From positions 992,001 through 1,056,000 of the forward strand of contig PDUO01000010.1 of assembly GCA_003008705.1 (NCBI GenBank): 64,000 nt of DNA. Reading direction: 5' to 3'. The translations under genes were made by a program, and so were the position numbers. Positions 32,756 through 44,192 of this stretch are shown in pieces (positions within the stretch are counted from its first letter, which is position 1; each line of letters starts with the position of its first letter). Below the pieces are notes generated by a model. That model searched no databases. It saw nothing but the letters and a program-made list of their open reading frames with translations, and had not been told where the DNA came from. This stretch comes from Pezicula radicicola (taxonomy: Eukaryota; Ascomycota; Leotiomycetes; Helotiales; Dermateaceae).

Positions 32756-33642
32756 ATTGTACAAATCAGGCGTGCTTGGGTTTTCTTTGTTTGTCTTTTT
32801 CTCCATTGGCTGGGCAGCGAGGAGGAATCGGTCGTTCGTACTGCATAGACGGCGTTTTTCTTTTATTTTGCTTTTCTCCGTCAGTGTTATCCTTGGCTAG
32901 GGATGGCATATTTGATCAACCCATCAAAAAACCGTCAAGGATTGTCTGGCTACATTTCCTTTTCTTTGCTGTCACTCTGTCACCCAAACTCGAAAATCCT
33001 CTTGTCTACCTATCTGTCCATGTCTGCTAAGAGATACCAAACGCTCATTTTGTCATTTCTGTTTTCATGTACAAAAAACCATCCACTCGTTTTAGGGTGG
33101 GAGAAAGTGGAAAGTGGAAAGTGGAAAGGGGAAGGAGGGAGTTTTTGAGAGAATTTTTCTTGTCCTCTTCTATGGGTGGATTGAAGTGTTGTGGATGTCG
33201 TGGATGTGTGAGAATGTGTAAAGAAGAGAGTGAGGGGAGAGGAGAAGAGAGGAGTAAAAGGGGATGTGATGTATTAATTGGATTGAGAGAGATAGTGTTG
33301 GTTTAACTCAGTCGTTGCGAATTTGTTCTGAAAAACATTAGATTGTGGTGATGGTGATGGTGATGACCAATGATGGGTGACATTGGTTTTGAATGTGTAG
33401 TACCTATTTAAAGCTTCTCGTCTTTTGGATTCGTGGTACTCTTCATACACGTTAGGAAATCCTACTCTCTGAAACACTGAAACACTATGGCCAAACCTAT
33501 CATGTCTCTATGTAGACTTTCAACCCGCAACGCCGTACCATCGATATCCCGCTGTGTGGCTGTGCTTACCCATGAATTATCCCTCTCAACTCCGAAAACC
33601 ATATCCCGTTTTAGTAGCGCATCTACTACCATATGCCAATAT
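32756..33642. other. Convergent 3' region with simple repeats
   Basis: 3' flanks of the syntaxin and the hypothetical gene at 33643-34674. Simple tandem repeats include GTGGAAA units at about 33109-33130 and GGTGAT units at about 33346-33364. No further gene is supported. Confidence 0.45.
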
Positions 33643-34674
33643 CTAACCAACGCGAACAGCAGTCTCCTCGCTATTCCTCTTCTTCCTCTTCTTCTCGCCA
33701 ACATCATCAACCTCCTTCTCACCATCATCATCTCCCTCATCTCTACCCTCCTCACCCTCACCCTGCTCAAACCCCTCCAACCCACCAAATTCAACAACCC
33801 GTCTTAATTCCTTCATCCTCCCTTCAAACCTCTCTACAAGGGCGTGCATACGCTCCTCACTCGCCTCCTCCCCCTCATCCTCCTCATCCCCACCGCTGCC
33901 AAAACTAGCAAGCCCACCAAACCCAAACCCCTCAGCACCAACCCCCTCAATCCTAAGCATCATTCCCTTCCCCTCCCCACCATTCTCCTCTTCCGAATCA
34001 ACACTCCCATCAAAAGTCGGTGCATTCCCAATCTCCGTATCAAGAACCTGCCAGTTCGCAGACAGAGATGAAGCTTTAACTACATTCGATCCAGTCTCAT
34101 CAAGATCCAAAATCAAAACCCTTTCTTCGCTTCCCTTTCCTTCTTTTTCCTTGCCCTTTTCTTTCTCTTTTTCTTTCTCTTTTTCTTTCTCTTTTCCAGA
34201 ACTCTTTTTATAAGTTGCCGATGAGCTGGAACTACTTTGTAATTCTGTCCCTCCAATTCCTAATCCGTGTTTCGAAGGTCCATCTGAAGTAGAAAGGTTG
34301 TTATTGTTTCCTTCTAAGGCTCTTATACATGCCCCGCTTAATACTTCATGACCATCTGTGTCATCGCTGAAGATATAATGGACTCTGGTTGGATGAATCG
34401 TACTTTCGGTTCCGATATCATGGATTAAGGTGAAGAAGGGTGTTGAGAATGCTGGACGTGGTATCGTTGTTTCCTTTCCTTGTGTTGGTTGAGCGGTTTC
34501 GTTTTCGTTATCGTTTGCTTGGGGCTGCGCGGAAGGTGGCGATTGAGGTGGGAGATCGACTGTTGTTGTCGGTCCTGCCGTGGAGATTCTTTGGATGTGA
34601 GTGGGAGGTGAAGATGGAGGAGAATTGCTGTTTGGTGGTATGGAGCTGCAGATGGGGAAGTCTATGTCTGACAT
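33643..34674 (-). CDS. Acidic low-complexity hypothetical protein
   Basis: Single-exon frame of 343 aa starting MSDIDFPICSSIPPNSNSPP. I do not recognise the family. The N-terminal third is Pro/Ser/Thr-rich. Two segments look conserved rather than simple: FFTLIHDIGTESTIHPTRVH with YIFSDDTDGHEVLSGACIRA, and RVLILDLDETGSNVVKASSL with SANWQVLDTEIGNAPTFDG. Between them lies a run of alternating Lys-Glu from a 12- to 14-nt DNA repeat (about 34137-34199). The C-terminus is Glu/Gly/Asp-rich and ends in a basic cluster (GEKKRKKRN) that could act as a nuclear signal. No membrane segment is present. The overlapping plus-strand frames at 33487-33908 are shadows of its repetitive C-terminal codons. It is convergent with the syntaxin. 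Confidence 0.65.
   Translation of the reverse strand: MSDIDFPICSSIPPNSNSPPSSPPTHIQRISTAGPTTTVDLPPQSPPSAQPQANDNENETAQPTQGKETTIPRPAFSTPFFTLIHDIGTESTIHPTRVHYIFSDDTDGHEVLSGACIRALEGNNNNLSTSDGPSKHGLGIGGTELQSSSSSSATYKKSSGKEKEKEKEKEKEKGKEKEGKGSEERVLILDLDETGSNVVKASSLSANWQVLDTEIGNAPTFDGSVDSEEENGGEGKGMMLRIEGVGAEGFGFGGLASFGSGGDEEDEGEEASEERMHALVERFEGRMKELRRVVEFGGLEGFEQGEGEEGRDEGDDDGEKEVDDVGEKKRKKRNSEETAVRVG
34137..34199 (-). repeat. Polypurine/polypyrimidine tandem repeat coding for Lys-Glu
   Basis: TTTCTTTCTCTT-type units on the plus strand repeat about five times and encode (KE)n in the minus-strand gene. Such tracts vary in length between strains. Confidence 0.8.
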
Positions 34675-35300
34675 TGCTTTGCTTTCCCTTGCGGTTTGGC
34701 GTAATGTCTGCGGACTCTAGGGATAGCGTCTATGGGAGCAGGGGTTGCTCGAACGATTGTGAGGTCTCTTGTGGAGTGCTCTGTGGGATGCTGTGTGAGG
34801 CAGATGAGGCTGGAGAGGGTGAAGTTAAAAGCACCAGAGCTCTCAAGAGGTGATGCGCGCGATAAGGAACGTACGAGTACGATATCGTGTTCCCGAATAC
34901 GAAGTAAGTTTACCCCTCTGTACGGTACATGAGTGACAATGTGTCTAGAGTGTTAGGGTCCCTGTTCTTCACTCTTTTGAAGCATTTACAAATAGATCTA
35001 TATTCGCTCGAGAATCTCGAGTGTATTTGGAATCACGAAGTGTGTTTTGAGTGGGCTTCTTGTTTTGATGTTTCTTGAACGACAATAGCATCCACGGGGT
35101 TTGAAGCGAACAGAGGTGGTGAGGTGATAGTATTTGATATCATGTTGTATTCCATGACTCCTTTAAGTACTGTTCGTCCCCTCAAGATGCTAAAAATCCA
35201 GAGCATCTTATTTTAGGCGAACTTCCCCGTCCATTAACGCCAATGCATGTTGAAAGACTTTAACATTCTATAATAGCAGAATTTATCATCTGCTCGTCGC
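34675..35300. other. Intergenic region
   Basis: Promoter side of the acidic hypothetical gene and 3' flank of the aspartic protease. A plus-strand frame at 34732-34932 has no recognisable content. Confidence 0.4.
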
Positions 35301-37000
35301 CTACAGCCACGCGAAAACGCTACCACCAACACCCATCAACCCCAAACTAACTCCTAAGACAACAATTCTCATCCATTCAAATGGTGGCTGTACCTGCCCT
35401 GCAGCACTCTCCTTCGTCGATGTGCTAGTGCTAGTACTGGTCGACTGAAATCCAGCTGCAGCACTCAAACTAACCTGCGTAGGATTGTATGTAGCCACCT
35501 GACTAGTAGCGCTTCCAGTAGCAGTCGACTCTCCACCTCTTACGGGTTGTGTAACAGTCTGTGTAACACCGGGGGTACCTGTTGCTGATGTAGCACTCGG
35601 GATCGCAGCACCTGAGCTGGCGAAGGCGACGATGTTGGAGTCTGTCGAGTTAAAATCAGTTTGAGCGAGAGCGATACGGTTGTTGATCAGATCATAGACG
35701 ACGTATGCAGATCTAAGGAAGGTATCACCGAATAGAACGGGTAGGTCACCGGCGGCCTGGAGACCGAGCTGGCAAGCAGCTTCGCCATTGGTGTATGTCG
35801 GTGTTGTGCCAGAAGAAGTGGTCAAAGGAAGGACAAGTTGCGACATGACTACTTTGATAGTTGGACCGCCTTGACCTCCAAAGCCAAAGTTTAAGGTTCC
35901 TGTATTATCGGCCAAAGAGCAAGGAACGACGGTAGCACCAAGTTCCCGAGAGACAGTTGCGCCGAGTTCCTCAAAGACGACGTCTGCTACATCGTTGGGG
36001 AGGAGGGTAATGGTAGTTCCAGAGTCGAGAATGGCGGCTTCCGCATAGCTGCTAGGTGTAAATTGATCGCTTCCTGAGGAACTGGTTGCACCCAAGGAGG
36101 TGAAGGCAACTGTGAAGGAGGTAATAACTCCGGAGCGAGAGCTGGGGTAGACCGGGATGGAGATCAAGTCTCCTGTAAACTTGGCAGTGTCAATGCCTCC
36201 GAAGAGAATTGAACCAGTGGTTGATTCTGTATGAATGTTAGAAACTGACAAAACTTATGTAGTCCAATAAATACGTACGAAGATCATCGAGCCATAGACT
36301 GTAAGCCTTGGTCTTGACCAAGCCAGCGTTTACCAAGGCATCTGGCAGATTTGGGTAGATTGTGCCGTTTCCAGTCTGGATGTTTGCTTCGGATGTGTTG
36401 TATCCAATACCCATGATTCCAACTCCAATGGACGAATCCAAAGCTAACCCCATCTGAAAGTTCTTGACTTCCGAACCTCCAATAGAGAAGGTATCCTGGA
36501 AATAATCTCCTGTCGATCCTGACCCATCTACATATGAAATATTGAATCCACCTGGCTCAACATCTGCGAAGGTGCTGGAGTCACCGGCATTGACTGAAAC
36601 AAATCCGTCAGCAGATGAACACTTTCCATATAGTCAAAATGTGTAACTTACAACTACCACCTGCACATCCATTACTCGTGCTCGTAGTCCCCTGCCTGCA
36701 AATACTAGACGTAGAACTAGGCACCCAGATATCGGAACTCCCAGTATCAATCTGAAGCTGCAAGTCCTGTGCCGGCGTCCCAACAGTAACATTCGCAAAG
36801 TAAAGACCAGCTTGTACCGCGTTTCCCAAGCTACTCTGCACTGTATCGGCAGTCGCACGCTTGGAGAGGATGTCGGATCGGGCCTTCAGCTGCGCAGCTT
36901 CAGCTTGGACGTTCCTTTGGATGCCCCATTGTACAACGTTTGCGGTGGTAAAGGAGAAGAGGGAGGTACTGGCGAGGAGTAGCGGCGTGAGGCGAGCCAT
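35301..37000 (-). CDS. Secreted, probably GPI-anchored aspartic protease (yapsin-like, A1 family)
   Basis: Pepsin-fold protease with signal peptide and hydrophobic C-terminus, expected at the cell surface. Exons 37000-36652, 36593-36279 and 36226-35301 give 529 aa. Other acceptors for the first intron create a stop, whereas CAG at 36594-36596 restores FNAGDSSTFADVEPGGFNIS. The signal sequence is MARLTPLLLASTSLFSFTTA, and a propeptide ends near a Lys-Arg (LSKRATADTV) that suits Kex2 processing. The first catalytic motif is QIDTGSSDIWVPSS and the second AILDSGTTITLLP. The flap region is NISYVDGSGSTGDYFQDTF. LPVLFGDTFLRSAYVVYDL is the usual late motif. A Ser/Thr-rich stalk of about 60 residues precedes a hydrophobic end (IVVLGVSLGLMGVGGSVFAWL), consistent with a GPI signal. 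The related yapsins and OpsB act on wall and membrane proteins. Confidence 0.92.
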
Positions 37001-38344
37001 TTCCAGATGGTTGTTGTTTTTAGGTTGGAGGTTGTGGGGTTGTTGATGGGGTTCAGAGGAATGACGGTCCTGGTAAATAAGTAAAGAAAGCCAAGTAGGG
37101 TATGACGCTTGACGCTCGATACTTTGTCAGGTCTAGAGCTTTCCTGCTGCAGTGCCACCACCAAATTAAAGAACACTACGATACGAAAGCAGAATTGTGA
37201 ATAAGTGTCAAAGACCAAGTATAAATGCCGAATGGGCCGAGTTTCCAGAAACGAGAAGGACAGAACAGAATGAATGGTTGGTTGGGAATTCGATTCACCA
37301 GAAAAGTGTTAAGAAACAGAAAATGATTGTTGATTAGAAGAGCTACATTACAGTAGCTGACTCTGGGCGGGCTGTGCTTCGATGACCATAGATCATAGAT
37401 GAACTGGAATCATCGGACGTTTTGTCTTGGCGCCCACGGTTTGATCTAGCGCCGCATCCCAGTTTACTTTTCTCTCTTGCTCTTCTAACAACCTAATATT
37501 TACCGGTACTACGTAGGACCAACAAATCCCTCAGGAGCAAAGATGACCTCCAATGGATGTCGTTATACAATCACAATCAAGATCAATCCACCCATTAAGC
37601 ATATCATACCAAGCTTTTCGATTTTCAACTCTAAAAGTCAAGCTCCGCATCAAAAAAGCGGCGAGATTCCACATCATGAATTACGCGTCAAGCAGACCGT
37701 ACCCCTGAACAAACCCCCGGATTCCCACAAATCCAACCCTTCTTTGAGTCCCGTAGTAAAGAACTGACTACCGATCTCTTGGCGATCTGATGTCTTTGTT
37801 CTTGTGATCTGATACCGAATTTATCGACAAGTTCATCCCGAGGATATCTCTTTGGTTTATTATTTGTAATGGTCGGCTTTCTCTTGGGGATTCGTAAAAT
37901 ATGGATGATCATGATTATGTGTTGCTATTTGAGTTTCACGACTGAGCGACATCATGCTTCAGGATTCGGGGCGCTGGAATCCCGCTAGTCGTTCCACTGT
38001 TCACGACACCATCAGCTTGATTAGGGAGGCTGTGCTCGGCAACTCGCAGGAGGCTTTGAAAATTTGAGAAGGCGTCGACCAACGAAGGCTAGATATTTTC
38101 TAGGTTTTGACGGCGCTTGTTTCATGAATCGCTTCCCCATCTCTTCACGTACGGGAGCACGTATGTAGGGCTTTCGTAGCGTGAAATGTTTAACATGATT
38201 GCTTGAGATTTCGTAAGCAGCTAGCCCGCCACAAACCTCTCGGTTAGTGTGGTGTGGCTGGTGCCGAGCATCCTCTGCATCCGTTAAATTGTGACCTGTC
38301 GTCTTTTGGTACCAAACAAAGCAAACATGCACCAATTCAAAAAT
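37001..38344. other. Gene-free interval upstream of the protease, up to the tRNA
   Basis: Holds the protease promoter and sequence flanking the tRNA. The frames at 37543-37767 (plus), 37688-37912 (minus) and 38021-38335 (minus) show no recognisable domain. None is supported. Confidence 0.4.
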
Positions 38345-38443
38345 GGTTGTATAGTGTAGCGGTTAGCACGTGAGATTCTGATAACCTGATTAACAAATCA
38401 GCTTGGACTTCTCGAGTCCCCGGTTCGAGCCCGGGTACGACCT
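38345..38443 (+). tRNA. tRNA-Gln(CUG): tRNA-Gln (anticodon CUG) with 27-nt intron
   Basis: The acceptor stem GGTTGTA pairs with TACGACC (one G-T pair). The D region is TAGTGTAGCGGTTAGCA. The anticodon arm TGAGA-TTCTGA places CTG at 38378-38380. An intron at 38382-38408 follows position 37, the standard eukaryotic site. The 3' half of the arm is T-TCTCG. The T arm is CCCGG-TTCGAGC-CCGGG. The discriminator base is T at 38443. The A box and B box (GGTTCGAGCC) are intact. Confidence 0.95.
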
Positions 38444-39921
38444 TTGCTTTTGGCTGTGGAACGCTTGGTGAATTGCCATATTATCGATTTTTTTAAGATC
38501 TGATATGCTTTTGTGTTGTTGGAACAGGTTGAAGAAGGTGGTTCTGGTTTTTGGTTGTGCTTAGTTTGGTTCGGCTGGGTTGGGTTTAGCGAGGCGCAGT
38601 ATCTGTTTTGTGACTTTGTGTAAAGCCATTTGACCAACATTCATGGTAAGCGAACCTGTATTATCAGAAAAGAAGTGTGAAACAAAGAATACAGTATGAG
38701 CAAGTGGGTTATCCAAATCAAGTGAGTGACCTGGCGAGGTTCAATGTCAGACTTAGCTGGATTCTGCTACTCTTCTATTTTGACAACTATTATTTCAAAC
38801 TCTTAGGTAACAATATTCTACAGAAAGTATTTTGATATCTTTAGATGAAGATCAAAGCAAGGAAGACAATATAAATTTTAAGCAATTGCCTTAAGACATA
38901 AGAGCATAAGACTAGAAGTTACAGTCCTGTCTGGTTTTAACTTAAAACAGTACCTCTCTGGGATAACCAATCTATATACCTTCACTGCTTTAGCAACTAA
39001 TAAAGCAGTTCTAGAACTTAGTGCCTTCTGAAATGTATATTACAGAATTTCCTAGTTCCCAAGGTAGTTTCTTTATGTTCTTTAGCTTTATCCTACTATT
39101 TAATAGGCAGCCTGTATTTAGTTATCTTTATACTGCATGAAAGCTTTATACCAACAGAGGCCGATTGTAGGTTTTGTTTTCCTGGTATCACCTGCATCAA
39201 CTGTAGTTAAATATTGTTGTCAAAGGTTGGATCTAATTAATCAGCAATAATGAATTGACCTTTTTATAAAAATTCCTCGAAATTTGGTAGTTAAGTGTCT
39301 TCAGTGTAGGAGTTGTGGTTGTTTGATTCTTCGGGGGAAGCTAAGGTTGTCCCAGTGACCTTATATACCTGCTAGAAATACTCAAAAATGATCGAATAAG
39401 GTTAGGAGGCTCAAAGATCGGAGGTATAGTTGATTCGAGTATTTCTAAGAACTCTTAACTCCGAAAGCTTGTAGGGATTGGTGAGTAAACACAAGCAAGG
39501 AAAGTTTTCGGTAGCCTTTGTTTTATAATATTCGAAGTAGGAGTTTGTTAGACTCCCTGTTCCTGTCCTTATTGCCACTTAGTTTTGTAACTGCCAATGC
39601 GAACCATTTTACAACTATCATCCATCTAAGAACATTTAGCTTAGCATTGCTGTTATACTTTGGGAGCTATGGATTACTCAGTTTTGTTTTAGTCATTGTA
39701 GTTTATGTTAGAGTCTTTATCCATCTAGTTGTCTATTTCAGTAGATTTCAAACCTGATCGTTTCCTGTTAAGCTGACTTCCGCTGACTTACTAGAGATCC
39801 CTATCTTATAAATAGATTTGTCAAGGTAGTTGTAACAAGATCGTTTGCTTAATCCCATGAAGTTAGTGTTCAACAGAGACCTGGAAATTTTATTAAATCA
39901 CTTTCCCAAAGTTCAAACTTC
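38444..39921. other. AT-rich gene-free interval
   Basis: No supported gene. The minus frame at 38398-38640 runs across the tRNA and is an artefact. The plus frame at 39518-39757 is hydrophobic but AT-driven and matches no family. The sequence is AT-rich and stop-dense on both strands, possibly an old decayed repeat, although no element ends were found. Confidence 0.35.
38448..38451 (+). terminator. Pol III terminator of tRNA-Gln
   Basis: A TTTT run five bases after the tRNA 3' end, as expected for RNA polymerase III termination. Confidence 0.7.
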
Positions 39922-41519
39922 TTAAGAATGCCCTGTTTCATTTTGAGCAGCGCTGCTAGTTGATCTCATTGTACGATCAACATAGTCGTAGCCAAACTCC
40001 ACAGTCTTAATAATTCCAGCTTCTTCTTCTGCAACACTACGAACACTACCCCGCCGTCTTATTATGTCATCTTGACTATTATTTTCATGTGCCCCACCCG
40101 GTGGCTCTGGTGTTCTAGTTGTTACATTTACAAAGCTCACAGGTGCTTTGTTCAGTTTCATCAGATTAAATATGGCCATTCTATTGGATTGAGATCGGCC
40201 GTGAGAATCGTAATTGGAATCCCCTGTAGATGGTCCGAGAATGCGGGGGAAGTATCTTTGGAAGAATGGTTTGAGTGTTGGGACACAGCCTAGGGCGATG
40301 GACATGTCTACTTCTACTATGCTCAAACATAGAGCTGGTAATATGTTATCTAAGATTCGTTAGATCTGTAGTCTACTATTAGAATTGGGAGATATTGGAG
40401 CTTACTTGTTGGGTCGGTACTTCGTATTAATACTGCTAAAGATTGGAGACGGCCGATGCTTATAATACATACACTATAGATATCAGCTAGAATTTGACAT
40501 GATCACTTACAGATACTTACAAGCCACCAATAGTTATCACAATGAAAACTCCAATCTTCTGCCGCATAGGCAATCTCAGCCTCCTTAACATTGGAATCGG
40601 CGCGATCACTGTAGCAAAGTCCGTTAAAATCCCAAGGCCCGCATGGCTCAAGTAGAAAGCTGGCAGAGAAATACAACTGCCTGTATCTTCATACTTTAGA
40701 TCCCACGTCTTAGCAACTATAGTCTTGAGTTAGCAGGTCGGGGTCTTCCTATTGATATGATTTATAGACTTACTAGGATTACAACTAAAGATTTCCGCCA
40801 AAACACATGCAAACGAATATGCGCCGGTGAAGACAATCAAGCCCCATACAACCATATGAAAGGTTCTAGAAGGGAAAATACGTTGATAAAATAACAAAAC
40901 TGAGCATTTTGAAAATCCTGTCGAAGCTATTTGCATTATTGACGCAATGTAGTTTCGCTGTCATGTCGTGTCAGTCCGTTTGTTTCCGGGCCACGATACT
41001 AATGGTTTAAGCTTACCATCTGGCTGTGAGGATATATATCTGTGAGTGGTACATCCCAAATGTGTTTCCCCAGTCCGTAATTGATTTCTAAGGTTCATCA
41101 GCATAATGGTCTTCTACAATTATGATTGACTTACGATCTAGACTGAGGCCAACCAGAGGAATTGAAAACGCCTAGGGCATCCTGTAAGTATCTCTCTACT
41201 TCTAACGACCTTCAAATCCTACCCAAGCAACAATCATAAAAACTGTCATACATATAGTAAGTCCCTGTCCAAGTTTATAGAGATGTTGCGCAAACTTACA
41301 GTCATCAAGAGCTAGGTTCCCTACGATTTTCGCCCGTGTAAATATTCGAATTGCAAGGAAAACGGTTGCCAGAGGCATGAAAACAGCGGCGGTTGCAAAG
41401 AGAGCATCGGCACGGTAGGGACTGTTAATATCGGAGATCCTGCCGGGAGGTGGATCTGCAGCGAAAATTATTGTGGAGGTTGTGGAGATTGTGGAGATTG
41501 CGGAGGTTGTGGATGTCAT
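39922..41519 (-). CDS. SAT4/Pth11-like seven-helix receptor-type membrane protein
   Basis: Fungal rhodopsin-fold membrane protein of the SAT4 (DUF3112-like) group related to Pth11 receptors. It was assembled from eight exons: 41519-41300, 41242-41223, 41171-41135, 41087-41017, 40957-40774, 40716-40521, 40473-40406 and 40349-39922. They total 407 aa and every phase matches. Helix 1-2 segments: ADALFATAAVFMPLATVFLA and RIFTRAKIVGNLALDD. Then come the family hallmark NYGLGKHIWDVPLTDIYPH, ASTGFSKCSVLLFYQRIFPS, the Cys-containing LAEIFSCNP/GSCISLPAFYLS loops, GLGILTDFATVIAPIPMLRR and LRLPMRQKIGVFIVITIG. The cytoplasmic tail (about 130 residues) is Ser/Arg-rich. Exon 2 is only 20 nt. Most members are of unknown ligand. 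A few sense surfaces or host cues. Confidence 0.85.
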
Positions 41520-44192
41520 CGCAAATCTCCATCGACGATGTCAAGAACAAATTTGACACGAGAACATACCGGCATCCAAGATTACTTATGTTCTAGGAGA
41601 ATAGAGGGTCCGGTCTGATACTTGTACCTTGCCTTGAGAGCCTTGCGATGGCCGTGCTCAAGGCCAGACTCGCAATCACATGGTTCAATCTAAGCCAAGG
41701 TTGGCTTGGTTTCGTCCTGTACCCATTCTAAGCTTTCAAACAAAATCTGGTCTAGAATTGTAGCCATCATTTACGTCTACATCTCGATTGGAGCTGCGGA
41801 AACTAACTTTCTCGTGGAAGAAGGATCAACCTAGCAAGGTAAGGAAGGCATGGTAAGCTAGTTTTCGGAATTGGACTCCGGGTGGCTTACAACTACCTAA
41901 GAAAGGACTAATAACATAGGCTACGAAGCCTATACCGTACCATTGGACTTACAGCAGGCTATGCCTTATAAATACCGCTTAAATAGCCTATAGGGCTTGT
42001 TTGTTTACGAAGTAGAAAGTTTACCGAAGTCCTTAAGGCTTCCTTTGCGACGAACCAATCTTCTTATTTCAGAGCCTAACAGATAACAATGTATACTTTC
42101 TTTAGCGCTCTAGCACATGGCTTCCCCGCAGGCTAAGCACTTAGCAGCCTAGGAGCACGATGATCGTATTGGTAGATTTTCTAGAAAGGATCGATCCGAG
42201 TCAAGCAACAGAACTTAGATAAATGTTACCGTACAATCTAAGAAAGTTCGGCTTTTACTTGTCGGGATCTACCTTGTAAAAACCTCGAGGTTTTGACAGT
42301 GTTCAGAGTCTTTAAGGTTGGAAATAGCGCGATTCTCCTTAGTTTTCAGGGTATATTACGAGGCCCATCCCAACAATTAAAAGTCGAATTTTCTCGGATT
42401 CTTCGGTAGAAGAAGCTTTTAAGTTTTCGTCTATGTGTAAGTTATCATTGATGAGTCTTATTGGCTGGCAAGGCCGAAGGGGCGTGATTTTCAGACAAGA
42501 CGCTACACTTGCACACAGACATCCATCTTTAAAACCTACTTAGTAATGGCATTCCTTATCGAAGAATCTTTAGAAGATCATACCGGTAGCAAGATGGTAC
42601 GATATCTCGTAGGTGTGAGCTTCTTTTATCTTTTCTGTACCTCAAATATGGTTTTACGTGTGAACTGTAGAGCCAATAATGGACTGATACTGTTGTCATC
42701 AAAGTTCGGTTCTATAGGGAGTACTCGAAGTGATATAACTTCCAAGACCAAGGTTGTGTAGGTGGCAATGGAAGGTGAATAAAAGATTTAATACAGTCGG
42801 TTTAAGGTTTTGTAGGATCTAGACCTGCAACAGATTTTGCTTTATTCAACATGTCGTTACAATTTACTTTATACCCAAACTCTACCCTGTCCGTATACTC
42901 AAACAAGTACAATCTTAGGCCTTGCGAACAAAAAAAACAAGGATAATATTAGACTTATCTGTTAAGTCCTTGGATTATTAGACATAGGGCTACTATAACT
43001 TTTGTTCGCATCTTTTTGGAGTTGCGAGGTTTCCAAAACTAAGCGACATAGGACAGATTTTACAAGATGACATTCAGCAACTAATGGGCGTTCTACGCCA
43101 TAGCTAAGAAATACACAGATAGTCCTAAGTTTTAAGTAAAACTAGATCTTTAATAACGTTAGATAGTATAAGGTATTGAACATAGAAAGCGACACAAGAA
43201 CACTTTTCGTGAAACATCAACCTTAGTTTCGCTTACTCACTCGAGAGCAACCAACTACGAAGCAACAACTATAACCATTGCCACGAGTATACTATTAATA
43301 ACAAGTACAATGATAGCAATACAACAATAACCGATGCCCTGACAACAATTAGTAGGTATACTACAGATCCTAGAAGCACTACTTCCCAGTGCTCTTCCAT
43401 TACAACAACAACAACATTACAGGAGTTGTTACATCTACTACTACATTTACTAGGGGAGAATCTATAGTGAGCACAAGTAAATTAGGAGTAAACCGTATTT
43501 CCTTTCTATAACTACACTAACCCCTCCTAAATACAAGTTTCTATATGCTAACGGTTTCGGGGGTTTTAGAAAATATCCGTTGTTTTTCCTATCGGAATAT
43601 CTAGCAAATAACAACAGAACTTAAGCTACCAACAACTTCAAGTAATTTGAAACAATACTAGAAGAATAATCCCGGTAAATTTGGATTTTTGTTACTTCCT
43701 TGGTGTTTATAGTATGCTCTCTTAGTTGCTTTAACTTGGCGCTAACGCTGTGAATATCAATCTCTAAATTTGTTGATTTATTATTACTACAACATGTGAT
43801 CCAATCTTCGCCAAGTATTTCAGCTTAAGTTCCTCTGGTTTTCGATACAGACCATAAGAACAATTGCTCTTATAGAAATCCAACATTCTCTCATATCTAC
43901 CAATTGCATCATTATACCTTGCAATGAGCAGCATAAGAAAGTCTTGGCATTAAATCGCAATAGTGGATTTTTGATTCTGCGGTGGGGATAATCTTACGCG
44001 GATAACATACATATGTCGTGATACGATCTAAGAGAGACAACTTGGGATTATCTCCACTCAAAGATTTCCATAAAATAAGGCATGCTATTAGAAGACTTTT
44101 TTCTACAAACCTCTCACCACAACCAACTACTCTTTTTCTAAAGCCAATATAATAATACAAGTCAACTCAAAGTTCTGGCTTGTAATTTCAGG
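41520..44192. other. Long AT-rich gene-free interval
   Basis: 2.7 kb with no supported gene. The ORFs at 42546-42761 and 43912-44160 have no recognisable content. Short palindromes such as ATAGGCT/AGCCTAT (about 41918-41935) and ACAACA-type simple sequence at 43200-43450 are present. It may include decayed repeat DNA, but no terminal repeats or transposase remnants could be identified. Confidence 0.4.

Noticed and set aside
33487..33908. Plus-strand Ser/Pro/His-rich frames
   Set aside because: These are shadows of the Glu/Gly/Asp-rich 3' half of the minus-strand gene at 33643-34674.
38398..38640. 80-codon minus-strand frame ending in TRARTGDSRSPS
   Set aside because: Its C-terminus is the antisense of the tRNA-Gln gene, a well-known source of false proteins.
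41520..44192. Possible RIP-degraded transposon
   Set aside because: AT-rich and gene-free, but no terminal repeats, target duplications or transposase/reverse-transcriptase remnants could be seen.
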